From positions 69,003,389-69,067,388 of the forward strand of contig CM069435.1 in NCBI GenBank assembly GCA_035610365.1: a DNA stretch of 64,000 nt, read 5' to 3'. The notes under the pieces were generated by a model. The model saw nothing but the letters and a program-made list of their open reading frames with translations, was not told the origin of the DNA and made no database searches. The position numbers were made by a program, and so were the translations under genes. Numbering within the stretch: the first letter of the stretch is position 1; every line of letters starts with the position of its first letter. Source of the stretch: Aquatica leii. Taxonomy: Eukaryota; Arthropoda; Insecta; Coleoptera; Lampyridae. Shown here one piece after another: positions 58,114-64,000 of the stretch.

Positions 58114-58979
58114 ATTAATGTTATGTAAGAAAATTAATTAATACTTTCACTTCTTATCTATTTTTTTGAAAAGAAAAAAAAACATAAAATGTTAGAATAT
58201 TACCAGCAAAAAAAATGGTTAAATAGAAATTTCATTAAATTGAATTTTTGAAGCGCTTTTCCCAAATCCAATTCCTTGAATGCATCCGAGCATTACAAAT
58301 ACAAACATAATACACATACTTTCTTTTTCCAATAATTTCTTAATGAATGATGGTGCTAATTTGCATAGTTATTTAAACTCTGATACAACTAAAGTAATTA
58401 CAAAATAAAAAAATATTGTTTTCATAATAGAACAAAAAAAATTCGTCAAACATAAAAAAATATGGATTTCCACGAAACAAACTATTATGATAAAAACTCG
58501 TTGTCCCATGTACCTGTTTAAACCAAAAAGGGAACAATCTAATCTCATCCTTTTATCATAAGATTCAATGTTGTTATGCTCGCCTAGTTTAAGAATTATA
58601 CCACTGGTAGTGTTCCACTTGTACGTATCTTTTTTGACATTGTTTTGTATACCATATGGTACGTACACATACACGATTTGACGTTGGTTAATAGAGAAGT
58701 TTCGTTTATGTAAATCATGTAAAATTAAAACGTTTGAAGCAAGTAGGAGAAAAAGCCTAAAAGTGAACTCATTTTCAGATGCAAGAGAATTTTAATGAGA
58801 TAAGATGGAGGTGGCTTAATAAGAATTTTTTGTTTGTATTAATACTAAAACAATTGACAAGCTTTTTTACGTTTAGATGATGACTCAAATAAATCCGCAT
58901 TTGTGAAATCGTCTAATTAATTTTTTGCTCAACATCATCTACACTCACCAAGTACAAGTAATAGTATATTATATATCAA
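58114..58979. other. probable gypsy LTR remnant and flank
   Basis: If the site at 58096-58113 is a primer-binding site, the 5' LTR should lie here on the minus strand. Its outer boundary and a matching 3' LTR were not found, and no genes were seen. Confidence 0.3.
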
Positions 58980-59080
58980 GGTTGAGAAGTGCATCATTAT
59001 AACCTAAGCGATAGATTATATCGCGAGACGCAAAGCGTCGAGGGATATAAATCGCGCAGGTTATAATGAACTTCTCAACC
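58980..59080. repeat. 101-bp foldback hairpin
   Basis: GGTTGAGAAGT at the left pairs with ACTTCTCAACC at the right. Pairing continues inward through CATTATAACC/GGTTATAATG and GCGATANATTATATCGCG/GATATAAATCGCGC to a GACGC-AAA-GCGTC apex, with a few mismatches. TATATA flanks both sides. It looks like a foldback MITE. Confidence 0.7.
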
Positions 59081-59095
59081 GTGTTATATATACAA

Positions 59096-59668
59096 TTTTT
59101 TCCACTACTAGAATTATTAAAACCTTTCTACCTGTTACTAAATCAAATTTAAAATTTAAGATATTAATTTTAAATTAAAAATCAAGTCAGTAATTCTGAC
59201 AGCTGTCATTAGTTTAATAGAATTAATTTTGTCGTAATTCTTAATTGTGATTTAAAACACAAAAAATAAACAGATAACGTAAGTTTTTATTGCTAAAGTT
59301 GTTTAAATTGTTTAAAAACATTATTATTTTAAGCATTGATTATATCTAAAACATATTTAACTCAATAATACTCACATTTAATTAAGCGCGAACTTCAAAT
59401 AACTTACTTTTTAAAATCAAATTAATTTATTAATTGAGCGATTTGAAAACTTAAATTAGCATTAAATAAAATCTCTTGCTCTTGGTACGCAGTTTGGTAA
59501 ATTTTTTTTCTTTGAAACTGTTGTAGTATTATCAGAAAATGTAAATATGATCATTATTAACTACTAGTTAATAATGAAATATTATTTACCTGCGCTTAAA
59601 AAAGTACAACTTCACGGCCTTCTATTATACGTAATAATGCAAGCGTATACAACTAGTAGTGGAAAAAA
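59096..59668. repeat. 573-bp inverted-repeat element (TTTTTTCCACTACTAG)
   Basis: A perfect 16-bp inverted repeat, TTTTTTCCACTACTAG, lies at 59096-59111 and (complement) 59653-59668. The interior is AT-rich and non-coding. The left end directly follows the foldback hairpin, so the two may form one structure. Confidence 0.45.
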
Positions 59669-62600
59669 AATATTTTAAAAAGGAAGCAGACCTTTATTAA
59701 TAAATTTGTTAAAAAACAATTTCCTGTAATAACGATTTTGTGCAAATTTGAATTTGGAATAAATAGGCAACTTACACTACAAAACTATTTACAAATAAAA
59801 CCAAAAATAAAACTCAGATGTTTTTTTATTGACTTTTTTGATTGTGTTTTAAAAAAATTGATGTAACAATATTTGCTTGCACTTAGCGTTTTCTGAAATT
59901 TTATCCTCAATTGTCAATTTTAATGTTTGTGTTAAATATTATGTAAAATCAGCCGTGGCGTAGGTGGTATCTATAATAATGGGAAGAAATGATTAACTAG
60001 TAAACTTAATACAAGTGTGTCAAACACAAATTAGTGTTTTTAAGAATGTATAATTGTCAACTACAGAACAAAAAAAGTGAATGCTTTCACATCAACAGAG
60101 CAAGAAATTACAGTAGCAACAAAAATATGATTCTTAGCATCTAGAGCGTTTATGCCTATGATGTTAATGTTTCTCAGAAAAAAACTTGTATTAAGTTTAT
60201 TTAACGATAATTAAGTAGAGGTCAATGATTTACGCTAGGGCAACTCAAGAAACATTTTACAGACAAGTAAAAAAATTGTATAATTTTTAATTGTTAAGAG
60301 AAAATTTTCTAATTTGTTACTTTTTGATTTCAACGCCACCTACACAAAAAAATATATGTAATAAATTTAGTTAGGCGTAAAAGATTGATAATTGTAAATG
60401 GCTATAAATGTGGTAAACATTGTAAGTCGATTTTACATCCGCGTAATTTAAAATAGCTTTACATCTATTTACAGTTATCGCTCACACATAGTACCTTATA
60501 CTATAAGATGGCTCTGCCATCAATCTTTTGCTAATGGTAATAGATTAATTATGTATTTTTATCACACTGTTTAGATAAGTTGCAGCTTTTGAGCGTTGCT
60601 TTTGTAAGATTCTTGAGTTAATATTAAAAGAACGAAGTAAAGTAATGGTTTAGAACAAGAAAGCATGAGAACCGTTTTAATTGCTAAAAATATAGTCAAG
60701 AAATATTTTCAAATCTCCACATACTTAAAACAATGCAATCGATTGAACCCGAACTAGTAATATAAGTTTAGATGATAAAAGGAAAACACTTAAACTACAG
60801 CTCCAATACTTTTAGATATCTTGAAATGTTTTTAGAACACCAGTAGTTAAGGTTTTCACTTTCACAACTGCAGAATGTCATCTCTGTTCCAAAAATGTTT
60901 AGTTAACAAAAAACAGCAAAAAATAAAAAAGTTAAATATTTATTCTAAATGCATCGCCATATAAATAAACTTTTAAAAAACACTAATCTATCAATAAAAA
61001 GAATCTTAAGACAAAAACTAAAACCAAATGTAAAAGCAACAAAATACAATAGTTTTTCTTTATTTTGTTATAATAAAAATTTAAAGCAAAAATGACTAGG
61101 CAACAATTAGCTAGTACACAAATGTATGTAGTTACAAACAGGCAAAATCGCATTTTAAGGTTATTGATATAATTATGTTACTTTCAAAATTTTTAGTTAA
61201 TTTTCAAACTTGCATGCATTTGGTGCATGATTGTAACAATATTATAAAACAGATGTATTTAGTTTGAGAGTAATTATTGCAAATTACAACATCAACAGTT
61301 AGACAAAAACTTATATAAACAATTAAGTACAATCTTGCGTTTTTTATCGAATATTTTTGTTTTATATTAAGAAAATTACATTACGTTAGCTTATAATAAA
61401 TGTATTATTATTGAGAAAATTACAAATAAACGCAATCAATAAACAAAAACGGTAATCAATAATGTTCAATAAATGTAGTTTAAACTTTTGAAGATTGTTT
61501 TAACGTTATACGTGTCAAAAACAATAACTAATTACATCACGTAAAGTTTTGGGTATAAAAAAAATTTATGTGAACAAACTTTACGCAATTACTTAACAAA
61601 ATTTAATTACACAAGAATCTTCAAAAGCAAGTTTTGTGTTGTTTATAAACGATTTTACGCTATATTTGCTTAAATTTATTGTAACACATAAAACTCAGAT
61701 TTATTATTATAATATAAAGTAAATGAGTCTATGAATAATTTATATTTTAATCTGTCAAAGTTTAATTTACAATTTCTTGTTTTTTTTAGTAATTATAACC
61801 AAAATTCAATTGTAAATTACTTTTTACAACAAATTATACAAATTTATTTAAATTATATTTTATTTATAAAAAAATATAACTTGTTGTATAAGATAACAAC
61901 ATTTCTTTTATCATTAAAATTAGAGACACTAGAAAGTTTCAGGCTATTCCATAGTGTTTTTATGCATCTATTTAGTCATTACAATTAAAAAATATTAAAC
62001 ATTGGTTTGTTTTCTTAATCTAAAACCGTTGACTAACAGTTAAGTTTTTATCAAAACGAAGATTGTTTCTTCCAAACTTTCGTTGATTTTTTGCCAAGAT
62101 TCGGTTTATTTTTTAAAATCAAATGGTACGGTTACTACGCAAAATTGAAAATGGTTACATTTGACCAAAATAGTTACGACATATGCACAATGCAGCTGTT
62201 TTAAAATTTAAATAACGCTAAAATCAATTAAATACAAAAAGCAAAATGGTTTTTATTCAAGCACAAACTTGAAGTTTCTAAACCACTCGTATAGCGGCAA
62301 GTTTAAGAACAAATTGCTGTTTGAAAAGCTTTTTACAACGTGTTTTTTACTGTTTTCTTTTACTTTGCCGTGTTATACCATTTTATAGATATTATAAATT
62401 AGAACTAGCAAATTTTGTGGTCGTTGACAAAATTTTGTCAGCTTTTGAAACGGCTGTGAAAAAAATTTAGAACATCAGAGATTGTTTATTTTGCGCTAAA
62501 TGTTCAATAATTAATGATAAAGAAAGTTTGTTACTAACGTCCCTGCAAATTTACAAGTTTTAATACGAGCATAAAATATTAAAAATATAAAGAGTGGCGC

Positions 62601-62814
62601 CAACAAAATAACTTCTCAATTTTCAAAACATGTATGTTTACAAATATATTATTTGCTTATTTTGATCTTCATCGCCAAGCACAAAAATAATTCACTTTAT
62701 TAAAAACTTTTTTAGTGCTAAGTATATGCCAACGTAAATATAAAAAGATGTAAACGTGTCAAAGGGCAGGAAATTACAGCCACTTTTTAGGAAATTATCT
62801 CAAATTTTAGAAAA
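59669..62814. other. AT-rich gene-free stretch
   Basis: No recognised gene, RNA or bounded repeat. Open frames such as 61731-61988 are low-complexity. Confidence 0.5.
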
Positions 62815-63512
62815 ATGCAATATTTATTAACTCTAATAGAAAGAATAGAAGAAATCTATAAAAAAACGAGGAGCAGGGTCAAAATGAATGGGGAAGAGAG
62901 CGAGAAATTCGTTACAAAGAGAGGGTTCAGACAGGGATGCCTACTGAGCTCAAACCTGTTTGCAGTATATACGGGAAATCTGGAGAAGACAATGAGAAGA
63001 CAACAGACAAGAAGGATAGTGGTAGGGAAAGCAAAGATATAGTCGTTGGCGTATGCGGATGATATAGTGTTGGTGGCTAAGGAAGGAAAGGAACTGAAAG
63101 AGAGGATGAAAACGCTGGAAAAATACATGCAAAAAAGGAAATGGAAGTAAACATGGAAAAAACAAAGATAATAGTATTTAGAAAAGGACGGGGAAAAAGA
63201 AAAAAAAGGAGTGGAAATGGAAGGATGAGGAAGTGCAGCAAATAAAGGAATTTATATACCTGGGCTACACGATGAAGCAGGATAATAAAGAGGAAGAACA
63301 CATAAAGGAAAGAGGAAGAAAACAAATAGATTAATAGGACAAGTGTAGAGTGTGGGGAAAAGAGTATTCGAGATGGATATAGAAAAAAGAAACTTGTTTG
63401 AAAAGTTAATAAAGAGGGTGGTGATGTATGGGGAGGAAATATGGGACTAGAAAGAGTGAAGAGAGGTAGAGGGGCTACAGAAAAAAATTACTGGAGATGG
63501 GTTTTGGGACTG
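62815..63512 (+). pseudogene. LINE reverse transcriptase fragment
   Basis: Plus strand: LIERIEEIYKKTRSRVKMNG, then KRGFRQGCLLSSNLFAVY (about 62917-62970), a stop, AYADDIVLVA (63051-63080, the catalytic FADD/YADD box intact), KTKIIVFRKG (about 63160), and IKEFIYLGYTM (about 63245). The end of the thumb follows with EGLQKK and a WRWVLGLD-like piece at 63495-63512, where similarity stops abruptly. The last motif is also the start of the minus-strand copy at 11136-11850. Both ends are truncated and several frameshifts are present. Confidence 0.75.
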
Positions 63513-63529
63513 GACATATATACTTCATT

Positions 63530-63990
63530 TTTACAGTTTGTATTTTGCTATTCATTGTTTATTTAGTCTGTAATTTTCTGTCCCATAAGTCATTGTCGGC
63601 TTAAACACTGTGTTATGTACTGTTAGATTTGTCTTTTTGGATATTTTTGTATAAATACGCTGTTGATAGCATTGTTTAACTGTATCGTATTTTCTATGCT
63701 ACTGTTTATTTCCATGTTTTTTTTCCATCTCTATGTACATTTACTTATAAATATTTAAAGGTGTCTACTTGCTGTTTTTTCAACTTATCTTGATGTTTAC
63801 TCTTGTTTTATTTTTCCTATTGTCATCCCTTTCGTCTTTTCTTTATTTATTTGTTCTTAGATTTTTTTTTTGAGTGCCGTATTTGCAGGTTATTTTCATT
63901 TTTTGCATAGATTTTTACATTACCAGCGAAAGCGATTTCAGCTACATTTATCATCTTCATGTTCCGATAATCTATTTGTAATTTCTTCTT
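63530..63990 (-). pseudogene. second LINE remnant, opposite strand
   Basis: Minus-strand translation gives scattered matches to a LINE thumb region: NVKIYAKNENNLQ (about 63900), VNVHRDGKK (about 63730), TMLSTAYLYKNIQKDK (about 63640-63690), and VFKPTMTYGTENYRL (about 63565-63612), resembling PxLxYGxExW. Frameshifts separate them. It appears to be a different family from the neighbouring fragment, joined to it tail to tail. Confidence 0.45.
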
Positions 63991-64000
63991 TTTTGTCTTT

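Noticed and set aside
62856-63325. Three minus-strand ORFs rich in Phe, Leu and Ser
   Set aside because: Antisense shadows of the plus-strand LINE reverse transcriptase fragment.
1-64000. CRISPR arrays, bacterial operons, rRNA
   Set aside because: No regularly spaced identical repeats, no ribosome-binding-site-linked gene clusters and no rRNA sequence; the content is entirely eukaryotic transposable elements.

Overview
This window looks like gene-poor, AT-rich DNA from the nuclear genome of an arthropod, most likely an insect. No host gene was recognised. Nearly every protein similarity belongs to a eukaryotic mobile element, and the mix (Penelope-like elements, BEL/Pao, Ty3/gypsy, mariner, piggyBac, pogo/Tigger, Transib and a LINE with an insect-type C-terminal domain) points to insects. 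Family calls come from motifs read by eye, without database searches.

Layout. 1-2654 is AT-rich with one hairpin. 2667-10339 is a single unit bounded by a perfect 12-bp target duplication. Its two ends are inverted Penelope-type terminal repeats, and between them lie two unclassified non-coding elements set in (TA)n tracts. 11136-15530 holds LINE and BEL/Pao pol remnants. 16842-19649 is a mariner relic split by a Penelope-like element. 20070-23000 has Penelope-like and LINE remnants. 25207-29597 is an unclassified DNA transposon that has taken in a solo LTR and a palindromic Penelope-like derivative. 31900-33750 has a ribozyme-like relic and a Transib (RAG1-like) relic. 34144-38029 is a DNA transposon with an intact Penelope-like retroelement (ORF 34545-36740, minus strand) inserted in it. 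38045-44300 has decayed Penelope and BEL/Pao pieces. 46585-47440 is a piggyBac relic. 47870-58113 is a minus-strand Ty3/gypsy relic running from primer-binding site and gag to integrase, interrupted by a pogo transposase gene and by a complete 4.56-kb LTR element with no recognisable genes. 58980-59668 holds hairpin and inverted-repeat elements, and the window ends in LINE remnants.

How the parts relate. The clearest system is the Penelope-like group. Four insertions (2667-10339, 17560-19140, 28020-28615, 34195-36753) and a shortened copy (20595-20983) share one architecture: inverted terminal repeats, 12-13 bp target duplications and, in all but the shortened copy, hammerhead-ribozyme-like core motifs in the repeats. 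One copy keeps an uninterrupted reverse transcriptase plus GIY-YIG endonuclease reading frame and could in principle mobilise the coding-deficient copies of its family; that is inference. The nesting gives relative ages: gypsy before the gene-less LTR element, mariner before its Penelope-like insert, and the 34-38 kb DNA transposon before the intact Penelope-like element.
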